In this document: piece after piece, positions 1-8,748 of the stretch | Numbering within the stretch: the first letter of the stretch is position 1 | Layout: each line of letters opens with the position of its first letter | Origin: an uncultured Ignavibacteria bacterium | Lineage (GTDB): Bacteria > Bacteroidota > Ignavibacteria > SZUA-365 | Assembly: GCA_913061095.1 (NCBI GenBank) | Contig: CAJXVM010000002.1 | Span: 248,001-312,000 of the forward strand | DNA length: 64,000 nt | Direction: 5' to 3' | The notes under the pieces: generated by a model | Seen by the model: the letters and a program-made list of their open reading frames with translations, nothing else | What the model was told of the DNA's origin: nothing | Databases searched by the model: none | Position numbers and translations under genes: made by a program

Positions 1-47
1 TTTTCGTCCACCGTGATACGCCAGACACTATCAGTCTGCGCCTCCAT
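1..47 (-). CDS. 5' end of a truncated CDS running off the left edge (MEAQTDSVWRITVDE...)
   Basis: ATG on minus strand at 47 preceded by GGAGG-like ribosome binding sequence (acggaggactgtcATG); open to the window edge; product unknown. Confidence 0.35.
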   Translation of the reverse strand, partial: MEAQTDSVWRITVDE

Positions 48-179
48 GACAGTCCTCCGTTCAAATGACAGAAGCGCCGTCCGCTCAGATCGTGGATCGA
101 GCGGCCCGGCATGTAGATGTACGATAAAGACGTGGGAAATATAGGATTTTTGGAGGGAAATTTCACGTCGTCGCCGGCA

Positions 180-776
180 TCAGACGGTCGCAGACCAGGG
201 CGGACCGTCCTGTCGGACCATTTCCTCGAGCACCTGCCGCGGATGCACGAATTCCTCGATGAACTTCACAAGGGATGCGGCCGCTCCGCGCAGCGCTTTC
301 TCGGCATTGGCGTCGACAATCGCGCCGGACTCATCGAACACCTTCCGGATACCCGCGATGGAGACCGCGCCCGGCATGACGATCGCTCCAGCATGGGAAC
401 AGACACTGCGCAGCTGTTCAAGGGTTTTGATCGCACCGATGCGTCCCGATGCCACGCCGAGCAGCGCGACCGGCTTCTGTTCAAGTGACGAAGGAAAACC
501 GAGATTTTCGATGATCAGTTTCGTCATGGCGCTGAAGCTGCCATGGTATTCCGGTGAGGCGATTACCACTCCTGCCGCTTCGCGGACAGCGGCACGCAGC
601 CGGCCGGCATCTTCCGTTTCCGGACTGCCCGGGAAGGAAAGCGTCATCTCACATGCATCGAGAATAACGGGATTCATCGCTCTGCGCTGAAGTTCATCAG
701 CGACAATGCGCAGAGCGCGAAGCGTGTAATTGCCGGGACGGTTCGTCCCGGATATACAGATAATCTTTTCCATCAC
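180..776 (-). CDS. NADPH-dependent FMN reductase family protein
   Basis: N-terminal ISGTNRPGNYTLR and ASPEYHGSFSAMTKLIIENL motifs typical of flavodoxin-like FMN_red proteins. Confidence 0.85.
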   Translation of the reverse strand: MMEKIICISGTNRPGNYTLRALRIVADELQRRAMNPVILDACEMTLSFPGSPETEDAGRLRAAVREAAGVVIASPEYHGSFSAMTKLIIENLGFPSSLEQKPVALLGVASGRIGAIKTLEQLRSVCSHAGAIVMPGAVSIAGIRKVFDESGAIVDANAEKALRGAAASLVKFIEEFVHPRQVLEEMVRQDGPPWSATV

Positions 777-830
777 ACCGTCCAGTTGATTGCAGAGTAT
801 CTGAACAACACGCTGAAGGGATTTCGGGTT

Positions 831-1307
831 TCAGATGCGAGGAACCGGACTGCGTGATCGAAGAAAGAGGTACAGAAAGACTGCCGCAAACAATCCATCG
901 GTCAATGCTGAAGCAAGCACCATCCAGATGGGTTCAACGGCAGTGTAGTAGAGGAGGAGAAAGACCGCCGCGACCGTTTTCACGAGGATGATAAACGGCA
1001 TCAGCATTCCTCGCACCGATGCGGAACGGTAGGCGAGCATATAGAGCAACGCCATCAGGATATGGAACACTCCGCCCTGCGCCGGAAAGAAATGCTGCTC
1101 AATCGTACCCCATCCCGCCCATTCAAGGATGGGAACGGGCTGCACGATCAGGCCAACGCCGGTCGCGAATGAATGGATGGCGGCGAGGAGAAGGATGGTC
1201 CTCAGAATTGGGGCCACACGTATCGTGGGGGCGTCGGTCGGTTCCATGGCGGTCCCTGTCAGCTGTAGGAGGAAATGAAGCACCGCGGCGCTCGGCGTGA
1301 TGAACAC
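831..1307 (-). CDS. small integral membrane protein, unknown function
   Basis: ORF with several hydrophobic helices; start may be internal Met at 1247. Confidence 0.6.
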   Translation of the reverse strand: MFITPSAAVLHFLLQLTGTAMEPTDAPTIRVAPILRTILLLAAIHSFATGVGLIVQPVPILEWAGWGTIEQHFFPAQGGVFHILMALLYMLAYRSASVRGMLMPFIILVKTVAAVFLLLYYTAVEPIWMVLASALTDGLFAAVFLYLFLRSRSPVPRI

Positions 1308-1386
1308 CGCGGTGTGTTTTGTCTGCCAGGAACAAGATACAGAAACACGATATGTTTATCCAGAACTACCGGATATATGCGGCCGT

Positions 1387-2316
1387 TCAGGCGGCGCTGC
1401 GCGCGGCGTGGCGCTCGTAGTGCACGTCCGTCAGCTCGGTGGAGCGTTCCCAGAGACGCCGCGCAACCTCCTCATCCTGCGCGCGCTGAATCGGCTGCAC
1501 GCGAACGGGAGACCCGCTCATCTCGAGAAAACCATCCGGACCGAAGTACTCTCCTCCGCGCACGGAGGATTCCGTGGCCGCGCGGAGCGTTGGCAGCGCT
1601 GCCTGCTCGACGTCGTGAGCGATCAGGCGACTCGACCATTCCAGAAACGAGGAGTGCCGCTGCAGTTCGGTCATCGCGACACCGGGATGTGCGGCAACGG
1701 CAATCGTCGGGGCGCCTTCCTCTGCAAGACGGCGCTGCAGTTCAAACGTAAAGTGCAGGTTCGCGATCTTGCTATCTCCATATGCCTGCCATTTGCGGTA
1801 ACTGCGCCGTTCCCAGTGAAGATCTTCCAGGTCAGGGCGTCCCATCTTGTGCGCGCCACTGCTCACGGTGACCACACGCGATTCCGCGGTGCTTCGAAGC
1901 AGATCGAGCAGATGTCCCGTGAGCGCAAAATGACCAAGATGATTGACACCCATCTGCAGTTCGAATCCGTCCGCGGTTCTGGTGTACGGCGGAACCATCA
2001 CTCCGGCATTGTTGATCAGGAGATCGAGCCGCTCGTGTGTGCCGCGGAATTCCGAAGCGAACCGCTCGATGGATGCAAGATCAGCGAGATCAAGTTCCCG
2101 CATTTCAAGTCGCGCATCGGGATATTCTCCCCGAATACGCTGCATCGCGTTTTCTCCTTTTTCTGTATTGCGCACCGCCAGTACGACATGCGCCCCCTTT
2201 CCTGCCAGTTCGCGTGCCGCAACGAATCCGATGCCCGAGCTTGCCCCGGTTACAATGACTGTTCTTCCTGCCTGCGAAGGCATATCCTGCGTCGTCCATT
2301 TTCCTGTCTGTTTCAT
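1387..2316 (-). CDS. short-chain dehydrogenase/reductase (retinol dehydrogenase-like)
   Basis: TGASSGIG cofactor motif, NNAG motif, active-site region present. Confidence 0.88.
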   Translation of the reverse strand: MKQTGKWTTQDMPSQAGRTVIVTGASSGIGFVAARELAGKGAHVVLAVRNTEKGENAMQRIRGEYPDARLEMRELDLADLASIERFASEFRGTHERLDLLINNAGVMVPPYTRTADGFELQMGVNHLGHFALTGHLLDLLRSTAESRVVTVSSGAHKMGRPDLEDLHWERRSYRKWQAYGDSKIANLHFTFELQRRLAEEGAPTIAVAAHPGVAMTELQRHSSFLEWSSRLIAHDVEQAALPTLRAATESSVRGGEYFGPDGFLEMSGSPVRVQPIQRAQDEEVARRLWERSTELTDVHYERHAARSAA

Positions 2317-2440
2317 TTTTATCGTCCGTCTGTTGATATGTGATATAATAATATGCTCGTCTAAATTATGCAGAATATTTTTGCTCCTTTTATTCTACAC
2401 ATAAACGTAACAGACAGAAACGGTGCTGGAGTTCCATGTA

Positions 2441-2474
2441 AAACACCCTGCACGCGCAGGCGTACAGGGTGTTT
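2441..2474 (-). terminator. Rho-independent terminator downstream of DinB-family gene
   Basis: perfect 10-bp stem AAACACCCTG / CAGGGTGTTT with T-run on minus strand. Confidence 0.65.
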
Positions 2475-2503
2475 CATGGTTGGAACGATACGTCGGACTG
2501 GAA

Positions 2504-3055
2504 TCACATGCCCCAGAGATCTCCCGTATTCACCGGTTGGCCCTGCAGTTTCAGGTAGTAGAAGAGCTGCCCCTTGTGCTGCTTGAGATGGTCGACCATT
2601 TGAAGCATGCGAACGCCGAGCGGCATCTCCATCGGATCCCACGGCGCCTGCGCGATTGTGCCGGTGAGCTGCTCCTCACTGACGGAATTCAGCATCTCAT
2701 GCGAAAGCTGTCTGTCTTCCTCCAGAAGTGTTTTTGCCTCTTCAACGCTCTGCACTGCCGGCAGTTTTTCAGCCGGCGGGAGCATGTCTTCCGGACTCAG
2801 GTCGCTGAGCTCCATTCCTTCGGGCATGCCCCAGTCTCCCGTGACAAAGCCTTTGATCGAGGTACCGCAGGCGTTGCTGATGTGATGCAGGAGCTGTCCC
2901 GTCGTCATCCAGTTCGAGCCGGTTGCGGGCTTCCAGTCGAGCGTGTCGTCGCCGACACGGTCGATGAGTTTCCGCGTAACGCCGTAATTGTACTCGATGG
3001 CGGCAGCGATGGTGTCTTTCCAGTTCATGTTCTGCTGTCTGATGCTGTTGTACAT
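2504..3055 (-). CDS. DinB-family protein (DUF664-like four-helix, putative metal-dependent)
   Basis: NWKDTIAAAIEYNYGVTRKLID...GQLLHHISNACG...MVDHLKQHKGQLFYYLKLQGQPV pattern of DinB superfamily. Confidence 0.75.
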   Translation of the reverse strand: MYNSIRQQNMNWKDTIAAAIEYNYGVTRKLIDRVGDDTLDWKPATGSNWMTTGQLLHHISNACGTSIKGFVTGDWGMPEGMELSDLSPEDMLPPAEKLPAVQSVEEAKTLLEEDRQLSHEMLNSVSEEQLTGTIAQAPWDPMEMPLGVRMLQMVDHLKQHKGQLFYYLKLQGQPVNTGDLWGM

Positions 3056-3092
3056 GTACGTTCATTGACAAGAGACTGCGCGTTCGCAAATG

Positions 3093-3500
3093 CTATTCGA
3101 CGGTGTGCGTCACCTGATACTGCTGGGTCACGCCATTGTCCCATTCGTAGTCGAAGATAATATCATAATTGATCTTCTGGATATGGCCTTCATTGAATTC
3201 ACGTGTTGCGCCCTGGTCGTCGACAACCGTGATACTCATGTAGGTGACATTCTCCGCCGTCAGCTGGATGGGATCCTCGCCTGCCTCGTCCGGCGGCGGC
3301 ATGGGAAGGTCGATGCTGATGATCCCGTTGCTTCCCTCACCGCGACCGACGATGACGCCTCCGCCTGGAATATCCTCATCCGGCTGCCATTCGGCATTGA
3401 ACAGGATGGTGACATTCTTGCTGTCGGCCAGCGCCCAGAGCGTGCCTGCCGCGAGCAGGACGAGCAGCAGAACTCCGAGAGTGCGTTTGAGTGTGTGCAT
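3093..3500 (-). CDS. secreted/periplasmic hypothetical protein
   Basis: start chosen at MHTLKRTLGVLLLVLLAAGTLWALA (signal peptide). Confidence 0.6.
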   Translation of the reverse strand: MHTLKRTLGVLLLVLLAAGTLWALADSKNVTILFNAEWQPDEDIPGGGVIVGRGEGSNGIISIDLPMPPPDEAGEDPIQLTAENVTYMSITVVDDQGATREFNEGHIQKINYDIIFDYEWDNGVTQQYQVTHTVE

Positions 3501-3556
3501 ATGAAGACTCCTTGCAAAATGAGTGGATAATCGTGGCTCGGGGATTCCAGCCGTAT

Positions 3557-4471
3557 TCAATTTTTGAATTCCAGGGTGATGCCGAAACTTGCGGACTGAT
3601 CAAGCTGCCGCCTCTTCGAATAGTTGGGATCATAGATGGTGCGGAGGCTGTACTGAAATGCAAAATACTTGTACCGAAGCGCTGTCTCCAGTTCACCGAC
3701 AAGGTGGGACTCTCGAATGATCCTGCCACTATGTCGTTTGGAGAGCGCGATGCCGAAAGCCTGGAGAGAGAATGAGAGATCGTCGGTAATATCGTTCAGG
3801 TATTCGATACTCAGCAGACCACTGTACCCGGATTCGAGTTTGACGCTGCGCGCCTTTCGGATGGCGGAAAGCGGGTTCTCCGGATCGAGACTGAGACGGC
3901 GCTCCTCCGCAAGGAGGAAATTACTCGTCAGCGTCTGCTGAAACGCGTACCCGATGCCGTATCGAAGACTCAGGCGCTGATCCCTGTTCTCCGATTTCCA
4001 GTCGAACCACTGTCCGACATAAAGTGTCTCGTAAAAAAACGCCGGGTCCATGAAGGAGGTCCGCACACCATCACGTTCGCCGTTCGCCATGTCCGTTTCC
4101 ATGGTGACCTCCAGGAACAGGCTCACGTCATACTTTTCCGAGAGGTGCACGGACGGAATCATGGAAACGATGAGATCATCCTGCAGGTTGCGCGGCTCGG
4201 CGTCAGAGTACGCCTGCCGCTTGAAGTTGGCCTTGAGATAGGACTTGAAATGGACGGAAGAGACATCAAATGAGACGTTCGACCGCAGCTGTCCGTACAG
4301 CGTCAGTACCAGCGCCTCGTTTGTCTTCCTCTGATCGGTTGCCATCAGAAAGGTGAACGACGGGCGGACAAGGTAGCTGAACTCGCCGCTGCCATTCGTG
4401 GGGCGGCGCTGAGCATGCACACTCGATGCGAGCACACATGCAAACAGGGCGATGCAGAAACCGGTACGCAT
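3557..4471 (-). CDS. exported hypothetical protein, probably outer-membrane beta-barrel
   Basis: signal peptide MRTGFCIALFACVLASSVHAQ; alternating amphipathic strands; terminal aromatic-rich strand. Confidence 0.55.
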   Translation of the reverse strand: MRTGFCIALFACVLASSVHAQRRPTNGSGEFSYLVRPSFTFLMATDQRKTNEALVLTLYGQLRSNVSFDVSSVHFKSYLKANFKRQAYSDAEPRNLQDDLIVSMIPSVHLSEKYDVSLFLEVTMETDMANGERDGVRTSFMDPAFFYETLYVGQWFDWKSENRDQRLSLRYGIGYAFQQTLTSNFLLAEERRLSLDPENPLSAIRKARSVKLESGYSGLLSIEYLNDITDDLSFSLQAFGIALSKRHSGRIIRESHLVGELETALRYKYFAFQYSLRTIYDPNYSKRRQLDQSASFGITLEFKN

Positions 4472-4658
4472 GCAGGACACTTCGCTGACTGCACGGAAAT
4501 GTGAACAAGTGAACAATGAAATCGCGATGGAATCGTGACTGCTCCTCAAAATAGGACATTCTTTATGTCATATGCAATTATTATTTAATTTCATTCTTCA
4601 GAGATGTGTCCGTTTTTACTATATTGATGCGACACGACTCATTCACCACCGGCTGCGC

Positions 4659-6638
4659 ATGTCATTGAAGCCTTCAAGAGCAAGGGCGTCGCTTCCCGTC
4701 CTCTGGACGGGCCTCTGGCTGACGCTCATCGCGATTCTCCTCCCGCTTCCGGTCAGGGCACAACCTGCGCTGCCAGACAGTCTGCGGCAGCGCCTCAATT
4801 CGTGGGAATCGGTCGAGAAACGGGTGGATGCTCTGAACGATGTTTCATGGTACCTGCGACACAATGATCCCTCCGCCGCGCTGGCCTACGCCCGGCGCGC
4901 GCAGACCGTCGCTGATTCCGTATCCTATGCGCGCGGTCTCGGCTGGGGCTTCCGCAACGAGGCGGTTGCCGAGTACATTCTGGGCAACTATTCGGATGCC
5001 CTGACAGCGAATCTCGAAGCACTGCGGGTGTTTGAGCGTATCGGCGCGCCGGACGGGATCGCCTCGGCACATATCAATATCGGACTCGTGCACTGGCAGA
5101 TCGGGAATTTCGCTGAGGCGCTGGCATACTTCCGGAAAGCACTCGCGCAGAATCCGCCTCCGGCACAGCGCGCGACCACGCATGGCAACATCGGCCTCAT
5201 CTACGCGGAGCGCGCCGAATATGACAGTGCGCTCGTCCACACGCGGAAAGCGCTTGACCTGTACCGCAGTATCGGTGAACGGCTGGGAGAATCGACGATG
5301 CTCAACAATACCGGCTGGATCCATGAACTTCGGCAGGATTACACGTCGGCGCTGGAACGCTATCAGCAGAGTCTCGCCATCAGGCGGGAACTCGGAGACC
5401 GGCGGCGCATCGCCAGCGTTTCAATCAGCATCGGCTCTGCGCTGCATCAGCTCGATCGGTACAGCGAATCCCTCGCCTATCTTTCCCAGGCACTGCGACT
5501 TTCGCGAGAGATCGGTGATAAAAAACAGGTCGAAGCGGCATACAAGGAAATGTCCGATGTCTATGCCGACATGGGAAACTTCGAGGAGGCCTACCGCCAG
5601 TTTGTCCGTTATGCCGCTGTGCGTGACAGCATTTTCGATGAGCGCAAGGCGCTCGACATCGCACGGCTGGAAGCGAATTTCAGAGTCGAACAGGCGCAGC
5701 GGGAGGTGGAACTGCTCACGCGTGCGAATGAACTGCAGGAAACCGTTGTGTATATCACCAGCGCAGGACTCGTGCTCGTGCTTGCGTTTTTCGTGATCAG
5801 CTTCATCGGCTACCGCAGCAAGTCGCGCATCAACCGTCAGCTCGAGGCGACGCAGAAGAAACTTATCGTGCAGGAGAAACTCGCCTCTCTCGGACAGCTC
5901 ACCGCAGGGATCGCGCATGAAATACAGAATCCGTTGAATTTCATCAAGAATTTCTCTGAAGTCTCACGGGAATTGATCGATGAACTTGAATCCGTCTCGG
6001 ACGATCCGAAGGAGGTCGATGTCATTCGCTCTGATCTCCGCCAGAGCATTGACAAGATCCACGAACACGGTCTGCGTGCGGAAAATATCGTTCGCAGCAT
6101 GATGCTGCATGCCCGCAGCTCGAATGAGGAACGCAGCCTCACCGACTTCAATTCCCTGCTCAGCTATGTCATTGAGCTTGCCATGCACGGTACAGCGGCG
6201 AAGAACATGTCTCGCCCGCCCGTCTTTGACGCGCGTCTCGAACCGATGCTGCCCGTCCTCAATGTCGTCCCGCAGGATTTCAGCCAAGTGTTTCTCAACA
6301 TTATCAACAATGCTGTCGACGCTCTCGATGAAAAAGCGCGGGAGAGCCGCGACCCTGATTTCGAACCGCGTATCACGATTGAATCTTCAGTTCAGGGACG
6401 GTTTGTCCAGGTGCGCATTCGTGACAATGGACCGGGCATCCCGGCACATATCCGCAATCGTATTTTCGAACCGTTTTACACGACGAAGGCAACTGGGAAG
6501 GGCACGGGGCTGGGACTGTCGATCAGCTACGATCTCATCGTGCAGAAGTACGGCGGTGCCCTGGATGTCACATCCTCCGACGGCGAACACACTGAATTCA
6601 CGATCTCCGTCCCGCTGGATCAGGACACAAAGTCCTGA
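4659..6638 (+). CDS. TPR-repeat sensor histidine kinase
   Basis: signal/TM, multiple TPR units, second TM, GIAHEIQNPLNFI H-box, N/G boxes (NNAVDAL, DNGPGIP, GTGLGLSIS). Confidence 0.9.
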   Translation: MSLKPSRARASLPVLWTGLWLTLIAILLPLPVRAQPALPDSLRQRLNSWESVEKRVDALNDVSWYLRHNDPSAALAYARRAQTVADSVSYARGLGWGFRNEAVAEYILGNYSDALTANLEALRVFERIGAPDGIASAHINIGLVHWQIGNFAEALAYFRKALAQNPPPAQRATTHGNIGLIYAERAEYDSALVHTRKALDLYRSIGERLGESTMLNNTGWIHELRQDYTSALERYQQSLAIRRELGDRRRIASVSISIGSALHQLDRYSESLAYLSQALRLSREIGDKKQVEAAYKEMSDVYADMGNFEEAYRQFVRYAAVRDSIFDERKALDIARLEANFRVEQAQREVELLTRANELQETVVYITSAGLVLVLAFFVISFIGYRSKSRINRQLEATQKKLIVQEKLASLGQLTAGIAHEIQNPLNFIKNFSEVSRELIDELESVSDDPKEVDVIRSDLRQSIDKIHEHGLRAENIVRSMMLHARSSNEERSLTDFNSLLSYVIELAMHGTAAKNMSRPPVFDARLEPMLPVLNVVPQDFSQVFLNIINNAVDALDEKARESRDPDFEPRITIESSVQGRFVQVRIRDNGPGIPAHIRNRIFEPFYTTKATGKGTGLGLSISYDLIVQKYGGALDVTSSDGEHTEFTISVPLDQDTKS

Positions 6639-6677
6639 CCGAAACCATCCCCGACGTCATCCAGCCAGTCATACTGC

Positions 6678-8738
6678 TCAGCGCAGCGGCACACTGACGA
6701 TGCGGCTGCGACCGCTCTCCACTCCACCCTTCCCGACAGTTGTGATGTAGTACGACACCAGCTTCCCGCGGCCCGGGCGCCTGTCGACATATTCCCGGGC
6801 ATCCGCCTCAAGCGTCACGACCAGACGGGGATCCTTTCCGCGTTCATATCGGTAGAGCCGAAGTCCGTCGGCATCCCGCTGGAGGATCTCATCCCAGGTC
6901 AGATATACCCGGCGTTCCTCCATCCGGGCACGGAGATTCCCCGGCGGATAGTATGCCGGTTTCGGGATCGACGCCGTCGCAGTTGCGCTGTACGCACTGG
7001 TATCTCCGGTGATACTCACGGCACGCACGGCATACGCAAACGTCCCTCCCGGTGCGGCCTCCGCTTCCGTGTAGTAATTCTGCCATGATTCCTGCAGTGT
7101 ATCCGCGATCGGCATAAGCGCATCACTCCCCTGCTTCCGATAGACCCGGTAGCCCAGCAGAGAGGGATCGCGCGGCAGCGCGGTGTTCCATGACACGTGA
7201 ATGCGGTTTCCGTCCACAGCAGCTTCGATGCCCGCGGGTACCGGTACATCCTCGGGCATGTTCGGGATGGCACTGATGGTATCGGAGAATGCGCTGGTGA
7301 CGTGACTTGTGCTTTCCGATTGCACGGCGTACATGTAGGCGCGGGCGGGTTTCAGAGAGGATGATGTATCAACGAATACACCCTGATCCGGTGGGAGCAG
7401 TGATGAGAGCTGCTTGAGGGGCATGAGCAGACCATCGCCGCGGAACACGTAGTATCCCTTGAGGTGACCGTTCGTGTCCGGGAACCAGGTGACGCGTACG
7501 CCGTTCTCGATGGGCTCGACCTGCAGACCATTGGGTGGAGTCGGGATTTCACTGCTCCGGTGAATGCCGATCACGACCGCACTTGGAACGGAGCGGAGTC
7601 CGCCCGGACCGATCAGGCGCAGACGATAGTAATAGCGCTCCATCGGGACGACCGAGAGATCGAGGAAGGATGTATCAGATGCTCCGGCAGTGAACAGCTC
7701 GACGAAACCGCTGTCAATCGCCGGACCGCGCTCGATCACGATCCCGTGGACGGCCGAAGGTTCACGAAGCTTCCAGCGGATCTCGATTCCCGCCGTATCC
7801 ACGGACAGCGCCTTCATGTGTTCGGGCAGCGGCACCTGGCGCATCTGGAAGGTGGTCACGCTGACGGTGTCACTCGGCCTGCCCTCGTTGCGGAAATAAT
7901 CGAGTGGAACCGCATAGTACTGATACACCAATCCCGGCTGCACTGTCTTGTCATAGAGGGAACAGAAAATCGTATCGTCGCGCGCAATCAATCCCATAGC
8001 CACAGTACAGCAGCTGTCGCCGCTGTTGGGGATGAGTTCGCTGAAGGATCCCGTGATACCCTCTCGACGGAATACGCGGAACGTGGACGGCGGGACGCCT
8101 TCACGCGCCCTCCACAATACCCTGGCGGACACGGTTTCACCGTGTGACTCCGCGGATCGCAATGTCGCCATATCCACGTATTCGGGATACACGATTGTCG
8201 GTGTTGTGAATGATTCCGGCAGACTGCCGTCCTCTCCCACACGACTGATGCGATATTCATAGGGCGTCGCCTTCAGTGCGGTAGTGTCGAGCCAGCGCAC
8301 ACCGAGCGCCAGTTGCACGGGCAGCAGCCGGGTAATATTGCCCAGATCGCGAAGCGTCCGTCCGCCCTGCAATCGTTCCCAGAATGCCGGGATATTGATG
8401 GTGATATCACGCAATTCGGGAAAACGGACGACCTGACCGCGCAGGCGCTCTTCCAGCTCCAGCTGCGTCGCCGGGCCGGCAGGACGCGCGACCTCCGACC
8501 ATTCCGTCGTGCCTTTCTCCCGCCGCTCGATGCGGTACGAGGTGTACGATGTCCCCTCCATCATGGCGGGTAACACACTGTTGCCAAGTGCGACATAGAT
8601 GCCGTCCGGACTTGAGTGCACGAGACCGGGCTGCGCATGCAGCGGCACGACAAGCAGCAGCGGCAAGAGAGTCATCAGTACCTTGAAATCAACGAAGGTG
8701 AGGTATGCATGTCTCCTGCGCAGATCGTGCGTATTCAT
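6678..8738 (-). CDS. secreted multi-domain fibronectin type III-like protein
   Basis: start at MNTHDLRRRHAY (signal peptide ending VVPLHAQ); repeated FN3-like modules (PPNGLQVEPIENGVRVTWFPDTNG..., ...IHVSWNTALP..., ...RRVYLTWDEI). Confidence 0.75.
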   Translation of the reverse strand: MNTHDLRRRHAYLTFVDFKVLMTLLPLLLVVPLHAQPGLVHSSPDGIYVALGNSVLPAMMEGTSYTSYRIERREKGTTEWSEVARPAGPATQLELEERLRGQVVRFPELRDITINIPAFWERLQGGRTLRDLGNITRLLPVQLALGVRWLDTTALKATPYEYRISRVGEDGSLPESFTTPTIVYPEYVDMATLRSAESHGETVSARVLWRAREGVPPSTFRVFRREGITGSFSELIPNSGDSCCTVAMGLIARDDTIFCSLYDKTVQPGLVYQYYAVPLDYFRNEGRPSDTVSVTTFQMRQVPLPEHMKALSVDTAGIEIRWKLREPSAVHGIVIERGPAIDSGFVELFTAGASDTSFLDLSVVPMERYYYRLRLIGPGGLRSVPSAVVIGIHRSSEIPTPPNGLQVEPIENGVRVTWFPDTNGHLKGYYVFRGDGLLMPLKQLSSLLPPDQGVFVDTSSSLKPARAYMYAVQSESTSHVTSAFSDTISAIPNMPEDVPVPAGIEAAVDGNRIHVSWNTALPRDPSLLGYRVYRKQGSDALMPIADTLQESWQNYYTEAEAAPGGTFAYAVRAVSITGDTSAYSATATASIPKPAYYPPGNLRARMEERRVYLTWDEILQRDADGLRLYRYERGKDPRLVVTLEADAREYVDRRPGRGKLVSYYITTVGKGGVESGRSRIVSVPLR

Positions 8739-8748
8739 GACTGCCTCC

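Noticed and set aside
1297-2343. 348-aa plus-strand ORF
   Set aside because: Antisense to the SDR gene; artefactual
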